Under the pieces are notes generated by a model. That model saw nothing but the letters and a program-made list of their open reading frames with translations. It was not told where the DNA came from and did no database searches. Position numbers and translations under genes: made by a program. Positions 8,514-16,938 of a stretch of 64,000 nt of DNA are shown here, piece after piece. Source of the stretch: Poriferisodalis sp965208925 (lineage in GTDB: Bacteria; Actinomycetota; Acidimicrobiia; Acidimicrobiales; Poriferisodalaceae); NCBI RefSeq assembly GCF_965208925.1, contig NZ_OZ242364.1, positions 1,488,001 through 1,552,000 of the forward strand, given 5' to 3'. Every line of letters begins with the position of its first letter. The first letter of the stretch is position 1.

Positions 8514-8541
8514 TTGGTAATTCCGTATACAGGGATATAGT
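8514..8541 (+). promoter_or_regulatory. Sigma-70-type promoter of a leaderless gene
   Basis: TTGGTA (8514-8519) and TATAGT (8536-8541) are separated by 16 nt, a good housekeeping-type promoter. The ATG of the nucleotidyltransferase is at 8551, 9 nt after the -10, so the transcript should begin at or next to the start codon. The upstream sequence TTTCCAAAAT contains no ribosome-binding site, which supports leaderless translation. Confidence 0.5.
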
Positions 8542-8550
8542 TTCCAAAAT

Positions 8551-9141
8551 ATGGGTAAATCGGCGACGCCGAAATTGTTGCCGCTGTTGCGGTCACGTCA
8601 GCAGGGCGAGATTCTGGCCCGGCTGCTCGGCGACCCCGAACTCGAAGCCAGCGTCACCGACATCGCCGCGATGCTGGGGCTGCCGATCAGCTCTGTGCAC
8701 AGAGAAATCGAGCGGGCGCAGGCTGCCGGCATCGTCACAAGCCGCAAGATCGGCAACGTCCGCCTTGTGCGAGCGAATACCGACAGCCCCTACTACCGGG
8801 GCCTTGCCGACGTGCTGGTGAGGGCGTTCGGCCCCCCGCACGTGCTTGCGGAGGTGCTGGCGGATGTCGACGGCATCGATGCTGCGTATGTCTACGGATC
8901 GTGGGCAGCCCGCTGGTCTGAGGATGGGGGCACGCGACCCGTTGCCGATATCGACGTTCTCGTGCTGGGCTCACCAGACCGCGACCGGCTCTACGCAGCG
9001 CTCTCCGCAGCCGAGGAGCGACTCGGCCGCCCCGTCCAGGACGCGGTGCGCCCGGCCGGCTGGATCGACGACGGCACCGGCAGCTTTCACGCAACCGTCG
9101 TCAGCCGGCCGCTCGTGCAGATCGACCTTGGTCAGGGCTGA
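8551..9141 (+). CDS. Winged-helix plus minimal nucleotidyltransferase (MNT antitoxin-like)
   Basis: A 196-residue two-domain protein. Residues 15-75 form an ArsR-like winged helix (GEILARLLGDPELEASVTDI, then SSVHREIERAQAAGIV). Residues 105-190 form a Pol-beta-type nucleotidyltransferase with VYGSWAAR and the metal-binding ADIDVLVLG (GS...DxD). In HEPN-MNT systems the NTase is the antitoxin and adenylylates the HEPN ribonuclease. A HEPN-like gene lies directly downstream, but on the opposite strand with overlapping 3' ends rather than in the usual co-directional operon. Confidence 0.75.
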   Translation: MGKSATPKLLPLLRSRQQGEILARLLGDPELEASVTDIAAMLGLPISSVHREIERAQAAGIVTSRKIGNVRLVRANTDSPYYRGLADVLVRAFGPPHVLAEVLADVDGIDAAYVYGSWAARWSEDGGTRPVADIDVLVLGSPDRDRLYAALSAAEERLGRPVQDAVRPAGWIDDGTGSFHATVVSRPLVQIDLGQG

Positions 9142-9673
9142 ACGGCTTCACGGCAACCGTTTCGGCGATTCGGCGAGAGCCGTCCACTGCCGCTCTGGCC
9201 AGGGAGATCGCCCACATCGCGTCCTCGCTCGTCAGCGGTGGCGTGTCTGCGTCGTAGTACTGCGCAGAGTGACGTTTCCGGCGGAATCTCTCGAATGTCG
9301 GCTTCGCGAATTCGGGGATGGAGTCCGAGAACTGAGCCGAGACTGCGTCTTCGACAGTGACATGAGAGCCCTCCCCGGACATCGGCCTCAGAGACTGACG
9401 CAGCAGGAGCGATTCGGCCGCCATTCGGTATGCGTCGTACGCAACGGCGAATGCACCGGCGACGTCGCCGAAGTCGATCCCGGCGTTCGCAGTGCCGAGC
9501 CGCCGTTCGGCTTGACCGAGCACCTCGTCACCCGCCTTCTGGCGGCCTTCGACCGCAATCTGCTCGAGGCGTTTCGCCTCGATGAGGTAGGTGATGGCGT
9601 CCCGGCCTCGCATCCTACCGACCGTAGCGGTGGCCTTGAGGTCCGGTACAAGAGGTTTCGCAGCGGTAGGCAT
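9101..9673 (-). CDS. HEPN-like protein
   Basis: A largely helical protein of 190 residues (170 if translation starts at the second ATG at 9613). Its arrangement (AITYLIEAKRLEQIAV..., AFAVAYDAYRMAAESLLLRQ..., FERFRRKRHSAQYYD) resembles four-helix HEPN proteins. The late Arg-rich motif RRKRHSAQY occupies the place of the HEPN RNase motif (RX4-6H or RNxxxY). Its 3' end overlaps the nucleotidyltransferase gene by 41 bp. The assignment rests on helix pattern, motif and the neighbour, and is moderate. Confidence 0.55.
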   Translation of the reverse strand: MPTAAKPLVPDLKATATVGRMRGRDAITYLIEAKRLEQIAVEGRQKAGDEVLGQAERRLGTANAGIDFGDVAGAFAVAYDAYRMAAESLLLRQSLRPMSGEGSHVTVEDAVSAQFSDSIPEFAKPTFERFRRKRHSAQYYDADTPPLTSEDAMWAISLARAAVDGSRRIAETVAVKPFSPDQGRSARAAG

Positions 9674-9725
9674 GGGGCGTCTTGGGGCATGCCTACGCTT
9701 GGCACGCAGCGTCGGGAGTGGGCGG

Positions 9726-10568
9726 ATGGAGCCTCACAGGCAAGCCGCAGCAGGGTTCATGTACTCCGACACGGGCGGCGACGGTCCTGTGATTGTGCTG
9801 CTGCACGGCGTGCTGACCAGCGGCAGCCTGTGGGATGACGTGGTGGACGGGTTGCGGGACCGTTACCGGTGCATCGTGCCCGAGTTGCCGTTCGGCGCTC
9901 ACCGCACACCGATGCCCGACGATGCCGCCCTTGACCTCGAGTCGATCGTCAAGATGATCGCTGCGTTTCTGGCCGAGCTCGACGTGCGCGACGTCACGCT
10001 GGTCAGCAACGACTGGGGCGGCGCCCAGCTTGTCATCAGCCCCGGCGGCAGCGACCGGGCGGCGAACCTCGTGCTCGTGTCCTGCGAAGCATTCGACAAC
10101 TACCCGCCCGGGCTGCCGGGCCGGCTGCTGTGCCTGAACGCAGCGCTGCCCGGCGGCACCTTCTTGACCGCTCAGCTGCTGCGGCCCCGCTTCGTCCGGC
10201 ATCTGCCGATGACGTTCGGCGGCATGTCGGCGAAGCGGGTCCCCGACGACGTGTTCATGAGCTGGATCGAACCGCTGCGGCACGACCGTCGGGTGCGGCG
10301 TGATCTCGACAAGTACCTGCGCAGCGTGCCGAAGAAAGCGCAGCTGCGCGAGTGGGCGGAGCAGCAGCGATCATTCGGCGGATCCGTGCTCGTCGTGTGG
10401 GCACGCGACGACAAGCTGATGCCCCCGGCGCATGCCGAGCGCCTCGCGCAGCATTTCGACAAAGCGCAACTCGTGTGGATCGACGACAGCCGGACGTTGG
10501 TGCCGATCGACCAGCCCGAGCTCTTGACCGAGCATCTGCGGGCGTTTCTGGGTGCGAACGCTGCTTGA
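9726..10568 (+). CDS. Alpha/beta hydrolase, haloalkane dehalogenase/epoxide hydrolase-like
   Basis: A 280-residue alpha/beta hydrolase starting at the ATG at 9726. The oxyanion-hole segment is LLHGVLTSG (about residues 25-33). The nucleophile elbow is SNDWGG with Asp96 in the nucleophile position, as in haloalkane dehalogenases and epoxide hydrolases. The acidic position before the last strand fits VVWARDDKLM. The usual catalytic His near the C-terminus (GHxVPxDxP) is replaced: the sequence reads DSRTLVPIDQP, with Thr257 where His is expected. Either the protein uses another base or it is not a classical hydrolase. Confidence 0.75.
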   Translation: MEPHRQAAAGFMYSDTGGDGPVIVLLHGVLTSGSLWDDVVDGLRDRYRCIVPELPFGAHRTPMPDDAALDLESIVKMIAAFLAELDVRDVTLVSNDWGGAQLVISPGGSDRAANLVLVSCEAFDNYPPGLPGRLLCLNAALPGGTFLTAQLLRPRFVRHLPMTFGGMSAKRVPDDVFMSWIEPLRHDRRVRRDLDKYLRSVPKKAQLREWAEQQRSFGGSVLVVWARDDKLMPPAHAERLAQHFDKAQLVWIDDSRTLVPIDQPELLTEHLRAFLGANAA

Positions 10569-10601
10569 GAATGTGTTGCCGGGGCGGCGAGTGCTGGGCG
10601 G

Positions 10602-11159
10602 CTAGAGCTTGGCGGCTATGCGTTCGAGCGTGTTCCAGTTGCGGGCGGTGGCGGTGACGCCTAGGTGTCGCTCGAAGTGCGAGTACGACAGGCGCAGCGC
10701 CTTGACGCCCTCGGGTGCCCAGACGTAGGCCTCTGTGCCCTCGACGTGGAGGACTTCGGGGCTGTGGTCGGCATCGACGAGCTCACGGACGGCTGCGGGG
10801 CTCGGTTCCGCTGACAGGAAGTTGACCAGGTAGCGGGAGCCGTCGTCGGCGACGTGGCCGAGTGGATTGCGCTCGAGGATGGCTTCGATCTCGGCGGCGG
10901 TGCGGGCCGCGCAGGGCACGTGGACGTCGAAGTCGTCGGCCAGGAGTTGTTGGACTGCGGCGGCTACGGCAGCGGCGCTGGGCCGGCCGGGCTGGTCGGC
11001 GGTGATCTCGGCGGTGACGATGATGTTGCCGCTCTGCAGGATCGTGACGGGGTCGCCGTAGCCGGCCTGGGCCAGCTTGGGGCGCAGCTCGGCCATGGGG
11101 ACCCGGTTATGCCCGCCGACGTTGATGCCCCGGGGGAGGACGACGCAGCGGGTGCTCAC
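10602..11159 (-). CDS. DUF1697 family protein
   Basis: A 185-residue protein with the DUF1697 signature near the N-terminus (VVLPRGINVGGHNRVPMAEL, then TILQSGNIIV). The family is widespread in bacteria and has no proven function. It starts with GTG at 11159. A 46-codon ORF ends 10 bp upstream on the same strand, suggesting a small operon. Downstream it is convergent with the alpha/beta hydrolase gene. Confidence 0.88.
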   Translation of the reverse strand: MSTRCVVLPRGINVGGHNRVPMAELRPKLAQAGYGDPVTILQSGNIIVTAEITADQPGRPSAAAVAAAVQQLLADDFDVHVPCAARTAAEIEAILERNPLGHVADDGSRYLVNFLSAEPSPAAVRELVDADHSPEVLHVEGTEAYVWAPEGVKALRLSYSHFERHLGVTATARNWNTLERIAAKL

Positions 11160-11169
11160 GGGGGGCCGC

Positions 11170-11310
11170 TCAGCCGGACTCGCCGGCGAGGCGATCGAGA
11201 ATGCGGCGGTGGCGTTTCATGGACGCCGCAAGTCGTTGCTGGAACGTGCCGTCGCTGCGGCGGCAGGCGACGGCGGGTTGCTCGCAGGCGTTGCGGTCTG
11301 CCTCGGCCAT
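11170..11310 (-). CDS. Small hypothetical protein upstream of DUF1697
   Basis: A 46-residue ORF from the ATG at 11310 to the TGA at 11172-11170. The product is basic and probably helical: MAEADRNACEQPAVACRR, then FQQRLAASMKRHRRILDRLA. It ends 10 bp before the GTG of the DUF1697 gene on the same strand, so it sits in the leader of that gene and could be co-translated with it. No family is recognised. It fills most of a stretch that would otherwise be empty. Confidence 0.4.
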   Translation of the reverse strand: MAEADRNACEQPAVACRRSDGTFQQRLAASMKRHRRILDRLAGESG

Positions 11311-11442
11311 GGGAGTACGGTAGGGCAGTGGCGGCTTCTGGTCCGCATCTTTTTGGGGCGGAGCCCGTACGGCGGCTTGCAGGTCGCCGCTGCGGCGCCA
11401 GCGCGGAAGAACTTGTCACACCCCTCTCTTACGTTGGCCGCC

Positions 11443-13113
11443 ATGACCTCCGCCGTACGAAGCCGACCGGTCGGTGACCGCCGGGGTTCGTTCCGCTCGG
11501 CGGTCGGTGGTGCCTGTTTGGTCGAGCTGCGCAGCCGGCTGGCACGAGGCTGTGAGGGCGAAGGGAGCGGCGACGGCCACGGTTTGGGCAGCGATGTCGC
11601 CGGTGCTCGGGGTGTCCGTGATGCTGTGGATGCCGCAGTGGGGCCGCTGGCTGGCGCCGGTCCGCTGATTGATTCGTCGGCGGCTCGGTCGGTCGACGAC
11701 GGCGACCTGGTGTGGTGCGCGCAGGCAGTGCAGCGGGCGATCAACGTGCTGGAGGGCGCCCGCAGTGCGCTTGCGGCCGAGGCCTCACGGCGCCGGTTGC
11801 ATGCGCGCCGTGGGGAGGCCTCGGCAGCCGAGACACTGATCAATGCCACCGGGGTGGGAGGCGCGTTGGCCCGACGTGTCGAACGCGAGGCAGAGATTCT
11901 GGATGCTCAGCCGCAGGTGGCCGCGTCCTTGGGGCACGGTGCGATCAACGCAGAGCAAGCTGCCCTGGTTGCTGCGGCCGAGGTCCCCGACGAGGTGCGA
12001 AGGGACTTGTGCAGGCAGGCTCGAAACCAAACAGCCGACGAGACACGGAAGACCGTGCGCGCCGCCGAAGCCGCGTGGCGACGCGAGAGCGATGCGCAGC
12101 GGCAGGCTCGTCAGCGCGCTGCCCGATCGGCTTCGATGTGGATCGATCCCGACAACGGCATGTGGCACTTGCGTGCCAAGTTTGACGCGCTGACCGGCGA
12201 CGCAATCAACCGTCTCTTGGTGAGCGCTATCGAGCGGAATTGGCGCAGCGACAAAGATCTGCCCGAATCGAAGCGGCGCAGCGTCCAGCAACGTGCCGCC
12301 GATGCGCTCGCGTGGCTGATCACGGCCGTCGGCGCCCAAGGTGCGACAGGAGCGGACGGAGGCGCTGCATCCGCCGGCGCTGGCCAAAACGCTGGTTCCG
12401 TGTCCCGCGATTCCGGGAACGTCGTGGGCCAGGGCACGGGAGACGACATCTGGATCGTGCCGAATCCAACGCAGATGATCGTGCTCACCACGCTGGACAA
12501 TCTGCGTGACGGCTTGACCGGACGGGCTTCGGCCGCGGGCGCCAACGGCGAGTCGCCGCCGCTCGCGCGTCCAGTGTCGGCAACGCCCGATGCTGAATCC
12601 GCGGACGTGGCATCGAGGCCGGCGATGGACCCGTTGGCAGTTCCCGGCGCCGCTGCGATCACCGAGAACGGCACCGTGCTCGGCGCCGCCGACCTGCGCA
12701 GGATCGCCTGCGACACCCAAGTCATACCGGTCGTGATGGGCGGCCCCAGCGAAGTGCTCGACGTCGGCCGGGCCAAGCGCACCATTCCCCCAGGTCTCCG
12801 CAGGGCACTGATTGCTCGCGACCAACGCTGTGTGTGGCCCGGCTGCGAGCGGGCCCCGGTTCACTGCGACGGGCATCACATCCAGCACTGGATTGATGAG
12901 GGGCCAACCTGCCTCGACAACTTGGCGCTGTTGTGCCACGTCCACCACCACCGCCTGCACGAGTACAACCTGGTGCTGCACCCGCCGACCGGCCCCGCTC
13001 CCCCCGGGGATGGCTGGACGGTCACACCAGCCCCACCCCGCGAGGCAGCGGTACCGGCCTCGCCCCGCGAGCGCCGCACCCCGGTCACGGACCACGTCCG
13101 GCTGAATCGCTGA
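11443..13113 (+). CDS. DUF222 / HNH endonuclease (13E12 repeat-type)
   Basis: A 556-residue protein. The N-terminal half is the helical DUF222 domain of actinobacterial 13E12-type proteins (VQRAINVLEGARSALAAEAS, then AETLINATGVGGALARR). The C-terminus carries an HNH nuclease: RDQRCVWPGC, then CDGHHIQHWIDEG, CLDNLALLC and HVHHHRLH, which provide His, Asn and His plus Cys pairs for zinc. A low-complexity Ala/Gly/Ser linker lies between. The ATG at 11443 is chosen because the DUF222 homology begins soon after; the frame is open further upstream but crosses the small minus-strand ORF. These genes are often multicopy and may behave as selfish elements. Confidence 0.88.
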   Translation: MTSAVRSRPVGDRRGSFRSAVGGACLVELRSRLARGCEGEGSGDGHGLGSDVAGARGVRDAVDAAVGPLAGAGPLIDSSAARSVDDGDLVWCAQAVQRAINVLEGARSALAAEASRRRLHARRGEASAAETLINATGVGGALARRVEREAEILDAQPQVAASLGHGAINAEQAALVAAAEVPDEVRRDLCRQARNQTADETRKTVRAAEAAWRRESDAQRQARQRAARSASMWIDPDNGMWHLRAKFDALTGDAINRLLVSAIERNWRSDKDLPESKRRSVQQRAADALAWLITAVGAQGATGADGGAASAGAGQNAGSVSRDSGNVVGQGTGDDIWIVPNPTQMIVLTTLDNLRDGLTGRASAAGANGESPPLARPVSATPDAESADVASRPAMDPLAVPGAAAITENGTVLGAADLRRIACDTQVIPVVMGGPSEVLDVGRAKRTIPPGLRRALIARDQRCVWPGCERAPVHCDGHHIQHWIDEGPTCLDNLALLCHVHHHRLHEYNLVLHPPTGPAPPGDGWTVTPAPPREAAVPASPRERRTPVTDHVRLNR

Positions 13114-13180
13114 GCTGCGGATCGAGGGATACCGAAGTGGCCCCGTAGCAGCAAGACTGCAATCAGCGAGGGGATGAGCG

Positions 13181-13807
13181 ATGAACGGACAGGTCAGCGA
13201 CACAGCGAGTCTGCGGCAGATCTATCGCCAGCCATCCAAGCTGGTGGCCAACAAGAACGTGCCGGCGATCGATGCCGAATCGGCCCGGTTCCTGGCGCTC
13301 TCGCCGCTGTGTGTACTGGCAACCCATGGCGCCGGTGGCACCGATGCGTCGCCCCGCGGCGGGCCGGCCGGATTCGCCCGGGTACTCGGTGACGGCGCCC
13401 GCCTCGCCTTCGGTGATCTCGCTGGCAACAACCGGCTCGACTCGTACACCAACTTGCTCGACAACCCCCAGGTTGGCCTGATCTTCTTCGTTCCCGGGAG
13501 CGACCACACGGTGCGGGTGAACGGCACTGCATCGCTGACCACGGATCTGGACATCCGCGAAGCCGTGGCGGTAGGGAATCGGACGCCGAAGACGGCTGTG
13601 GTCGTGGATGTCGACGAGTGCTTTCTCCACTGCGGGAAAGCGCTGATACGAGCCAGCATCTGGGACACGTCGACGTGGCCGGACGGCGAAGCGCCCACCG
13701 CTGGTGACATCCTCGCCTCCCAGCATGACCTGCAGGCCGAGCCAGCAGTCATCGACAAGAAGCTCGAGGACGGCTACGAAGCCACGTTGTGGTCCGACGC
13801 GGGCTGA
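13181..13807 (+). CDS. Pyridoxamine 5'-phosphate oxidase-family flavin protein
   Basis: A 208-residue split-barrel FMN-binding protein of the PNPOx-like group seen in mycobacteria. Motifs include SPLCVLATHG, then DASPRGGPAGF, LAFGDLAGNNRLDSYTNLL and VGLIFFVPGSDHTVRVNG, a typical order for this family. The GNNRLDS element contacts the phosphate of FMN in related structures. It is probably an oxidoreductase of unknown substrate, perhaps F420- or FMN-linked. It stands alone, 67 bp after the HNH gene and convergent with an SDR gene. Confidence 0.82.
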   Translation: MNGQVSDTASLRQIYRQPSKLVANKNVPAIDAESARFLALSPLCVLATHGAGGTDASPRGGPAGFARVLGDGARLAFGDLAGNNRLDSYTNLLDNPQVGLIFFVPGSDHTVRVNGTASLTTDLDIREAVAVGNRTPKTAVVVDVDECFLHCGKALIRASIWDTSTWPDGEAPTAGDILASQHDLQAEPAVIDKKLEDGYEATLWSDAG

Positions 13808-13937
13808 CCGCTGCGACGACTTCGACTCGGGGCCGGTCTCGCCGCTATGGCCACTCCGCTGGGAGCCCTCGCTTCCCAGTCATTCTCCATGCACTAATCG
13901 AGACCTGGACGAGCGATCTGTTCATCTGCCAGGTTTG

Positions 13938-14681
13938 TCAGGGTGCAACGGCGCGCAGCGTTTCGGTGTTGCCGTCCACGCTGAGGATCTGGCCCGATAC
14001 ATAGCGGGCGGCGTCCGAGAGCAGCCAGCAACTGGCTTCGCCGATGTCGGTGCCGGTGATCAGCGTGCGCATCGACACCTGTGCGGCGTAGCCGGCCTTG
14101 ATCTCCGTGGCAGTGTTGCCAGTAGCGGCCGCTTCCCGTTCGATTACGCCGTCCATGCGCGGGCCCTCGACGGTTCCGGGACAAACGGCATTGATCCGAA
14201 TGCCGCGCTCGCCAAGCTCCATGGCCCACGTCTTGGTGAGACCCACCACAGCCCATTTCGAGGCGGCGTAGGGACTCCGCAGCGGATAGCCGAAGATCCC
14301 AGCTGTCGAGACGATGTTGACAATCGAGCCGCCGCTGGACAGGAGTGGCACCGCCGCAGCGGTGCAGCGGAACGTGCTGCCCACGTTCACCTGAACACAG
14401 TGATCGAACGCTGCCGGATCCAAGTCTTCCACCCGGCCAGTCGGACCCGCTATGCCGACGTTGTTGACCAGCCCGTCGATGCCGCCCATCTGCTCGACGG
14501 CGGCCGCGAACAGCCTGGCCACGTCGGTCTCGTCGGCAACGTCGTAGTGCCCATCGACTGTGGTGCCGCGGTCGATGTCTGCGCCGAACACTTCGGCCCC
14601 ATAGCCACGAGCGGTGACCGCAATGGCGGCACCGATGCCAGCACCGGCTCCGGTCACGACGATTCGCTTGCCCTCGAGCAC
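13938..14681 (-). CDS. Short-chain dehydrogenase/reductase (SDR)
   Basis: A 247-residue classical SDR starting at a GTG at 14681, one base after the stop of the upstream VOC gene. Key motifs are TGAGAGIG (NAD(P) binding), LVNNVG in place of NNAG, the catalytic serine in NIVSTAG, YAASK, and CPGTVEGPRM after the active site. Asp in FGADID after beta-2 suggests NAD preference. Close coupling to the VOC gene suggests that the two act on the same metabolite. Confidence 0.9.
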   Translation of the reverse strand: MLEGKRIVVTGAGAGIGAAIAVTARGYGAEVFGADIDRGTTVDGHYDVADETDVARLFAAAVEQMGGIDGLVNNVGIAGPTGRVEDLDPAAFDHCVQVNVGSTFRCTAAAVPLLSSGGSIVNIVSTAGIFGYPLRSPYAASKWAVVGLTKTWAMELGERGIRINAVCPGTVEGPRMDGVIEREAAATGNTATEIKAGYAAQVSMRTLITGTDIGEASCWLLSDAARYVSGQILSVDGNTETLRAVAP

Positions 14682-14682
14682 G

Positions 14683-15126
14683 TTACGACGCGTGGATGTA
14701 GCCGACCGCCGGGTCGTAGGGCTGAGTCGGGGGACCCTTGAGCTCGACGGTGTTGCCGTCCGGATCTTTGACGTACATCGACGGTCCACGGCCGTCTGCG
14801 CCCCAGTTGTTGTAGAGGCGACCCGCTTCGACGCCGTGGCCAGCGAAGTGCTTGCGCAGGTGGTCCTCGTCAAACGGCTCGATCCGAACGCAGAAGTGGT
14901 CCACGTTGTGCGCCGTCGGACCCGGCGGCGGGCCGCCTTCTCTGCCGAGCACGCCCGCTACGTCGACCAAGTCGATGATGCAATCGCCGGCCCGCAGCTG
15001 ATACAGGCCGATCTCATCGTTGATGTGTTCGACGCTGCAGCCCAGCACCGAGGTGTAGAAGTCCATGCTCCGCTCGACGTCGACAACCCGCAGCACGATG
15101 TGGTCCAGCGATGTCAATCGGAACAT
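14683..15126 (-). CDS. VOC-family (glyoxalase/dioxygenase fold) protein
   Basis: A 147-residue single-chain VOC protein. It has LDHIVLRVVDVERSMDFYTSVLG at the N-terminus, NVDHFCVRIEP in the middle and MYVKDPDGNTVELKG near the end. His in DHIVL, His in DHFCV and Glu in VELKG are the likely metal ligands. The family includes glyoxalase I, extradiol dioxygenases and fosfomycin-resistance enzymes; the reaction here is unknown. It forms a two-gene unit with the downstream SDR (1-bp gap). Confidence 0.85.
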   Translation of the reverse strand: MFRLTSLDHIVLRVVDVERSMDFYTSVLGCSVEHINDEIGLYQLRAGDCIIDLVDVAGVLGREGGPPPGPTAHNVDHFCVRIEPFDEDHLRKHFAGHGVEAGRLYNNWGADGRGPSMYVKDPDGNTVELKGPPTQPYDPAVGYIHAS

Positions 15127-15289
15127 CGGGCAACCTCCCGGGCTCGCCGCCTGCTGACACTGGAGCCGCCGACTGCGGCAGCCGCAGTCCGCTACCGAGC
15201 GTACCGATGAGGCACCAGCCGCTTTGCACGCAGCCCAGCGGTCAGGTGGCGAGGGCAAGGTGATCCTTGGTGCGTCATAGGGTGGCCGC

Positions 15290-16924
15290 GTGCGGTGCCG
15301 CATCTGCGCCCATCTGACCGGAGCAGCACCACCCGGCACGATCCGGCGCATCCTCGCCCAATCCGTCACGGCGTTGCTTGTAGCCACCCTGCTGGCAGCG
15401 GCCTGTGCCACTTCCGACACGCGTACGCCGCCACCGGGAACCGAACCTGCTGCGGACACGTCAGCAGCAGCGTCGGGCGAGGACGCTGGCCAGCAAGACA
15501 CGTCGGCAACATCTGCCGATGCAACTGCTGACGCCCCGGAGACGACAGCGGACACGTCGGCGGGGGTCGCCGACGCGAGCGAAGACGGGAACGCTGTGGT
15601 TCTGGACCCACGCGAAACCGGCCAGCTGCGCAACTTCCTCGGCTATACGTTCCCTCCCGCGCCCGAGGTGCAGACAGGCCCGCTGCAACGCGCCGCGCTC
15701 AACGACCTCAACATGATCTGGTCCGGCTTGCAGCGAGGCGGCATCAGCGGCGACGCCATTGCCCGGCTAGGCCAGACGGGTGACCCTCGACTCGGGTGGA
15801 TCGTCTCGGACCTGCTCAGGTTCGTCCCTCCGGGTGAGCTCACCGACGGGGCCATCTCGGCCTTCCAGTCGCTGACCGGCACCCGGCTCATCGACGACTC
15901 CGTCGCCCTGCGCAGCCCATGGCAATCGGTAACCGACCACTTGCTCGCCTGGGACTTGCCAGTCTTCGACGGCTACGCCGAGTACAAGGAGCGGCTGTTC
16001 ACGCTGGTCGAACCCGGCTGGCAGCCGTTCTTCGACGACGTCGACTCAGACATCGACTGGCGCATCGTGAGCTGGGGCGGTGTGCTCATCGACAACCGCG
16101 AGCTCGGCGACCCCCGTCCGTGCCCCCGAGGTTGCATCCCCGCTCTCGACAATCCAGGCGTCACAGACGCCGAGGGCGGTTCCTGGTACCCCGACGACGG
16201 CATCGTCTTCGCCGTCGTTCTCGGCGGCGAGGCCCGGGCCTATCCCCGCCACATCATGGAAATCCACGAGATGATCAACGACACGCTCGCCGGGCGCCGC
16301 ATCGGCATGCCGTATTGCACGCTGTGCGGCTCGGCCCAGGCGTACCTGACCGAGGAGGTGCCCGACGGCGTGGCCACGCCCGTGCTGCGAACCTCGGGCC
16401 TGCTGTCACGGTCCAACAAGGTCATGTACGACCTCATCACCAAGTCGGTGTTCAATACCTTCACCGGCGAGGCGGTGTCGGGACCGCTGCGAGAGCAGGG
16501 CGTGGTGCTGCCCCAGACAACTGTGGTCACCACGACGTGGGGCGAATGGAAGGCCGCCCATCCAGAGACGACGATCGTGGCGGAGGACGGGGGGATCGGA
16601 CGCAGCTATCCGTTCAACCCGCTGGGCGGCCGCGACGACGACGGGCCGATCTTCCCGGTCGGTGACGTCGACGAGCGCCTCGACGTTCAAGACCAAGTCT
16701 TCGGTGTGGTGCTCGACGATGGCACACCCGTTGCGTTCCCCGTTGATGCTGCAGTGGCCGAGCTCAAGGCCGGCGGAGCGGTGGAGCTCAGCGGCGTCAC
16801 GCTGCAGCTCGACGGCGGCGGGGTGCGTGCCGTCGATGCCGCCGGCAATCCCATCGAAGGCCACCAGTCGTTCTGGTTCGCCTGGAGCCAGTTCATGGCC
16901 GACACCCTGCTGTGGGAGCCCTAG
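15290..16924 (+). CDS. DUF3179-domain lipoprotein
   Basis: A 544-residue exported protein. A signal peptide with a lipobox-like end (LLAAAC) is followed by an acidic Ala/Thr-rich linker. From about residue 280 the DUF3179 domain is clear: PCPRGCIPALDNPG, YPDDGIVFAVVLGGEARAYP, IMEIHEMINDTLAG, MPYCTLCGSAQAY, then the Ser-Tyr-Pro-Phe stretch GRSYPF. The CxxC pair may bind metal or form a disulphide. The domain has no established biochemical role. A second DUF3179 protein lies at 54407, with a different Cys motif context. Confidence 0.85.
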   Translation: MRCRICAHLTGAAPPGTIRRILAQSVTALLVATLLAAACATSDTRTPPPGTEPAADTSAAASGEDAGQQDTSATSADATADAPETTADTSAGVADASEDGNAVVLDPRETGQLRNFLGYTFPPAPEVQTGPLQRAALNDLNMIWSGLQRGGISGDAIARLGQTGDPRLGWIVSDLLRFVPPGELTDGAISAFQSLTGTRLIDDSVALRSPWQSVTDHLLAWDLPVFDGYAEYKERLFTLVEPGWQPFFDDVDSDIDWRIVSWGGVLIDNRELGDPRPCPRGCIPALDNPGVTDAEGGSWYPDDGIVFAVVLGGEARAYPRHIMEIHEMINDTLAGRRIGMPYCTLCGSAQAYLTEEVPDGVATPVLRTSGLLSRSNKVMYDLITKSVFNTFTGEAVSGPLREQGVVLPQTTVVTTTWGEWKAAHPETTIVAEDGGIGRSYPFNPLGGRDDDGPIFPVGDVDERLDVQDQVFGVVLDDGTPVAFPVDAAVAELKAGGAVELSGVTLQLDGGGVRAVDAAGNPIEGHQSFWFAWSQFMADTLLWEP

Positions 16925-16938
16925 CCAGCGCTTGGCTA
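16922..16938. terminator. Inverted repeat spanning two convergent stop codons
   Basis: TAGCCA (16922-16927), a 5-nt spacer, and TGGCTA (16933-16938). The arms contain the TAG of the DUF3179 gene and, on the other strand, the TAG of the FAD hydroxylase. It resembles the arrangement at 6786-6827. The stem is short and there is no U-tract, so its activity as a terminator is uncertain. Confidence 0.25.

Noticed and set aside
11443..13113. Insertion sequence or prophage integrase
   Set aside because: The gene is a DUF222/HNH protein; no terminal inverted repeats, target duplication or integrase was seen around it.
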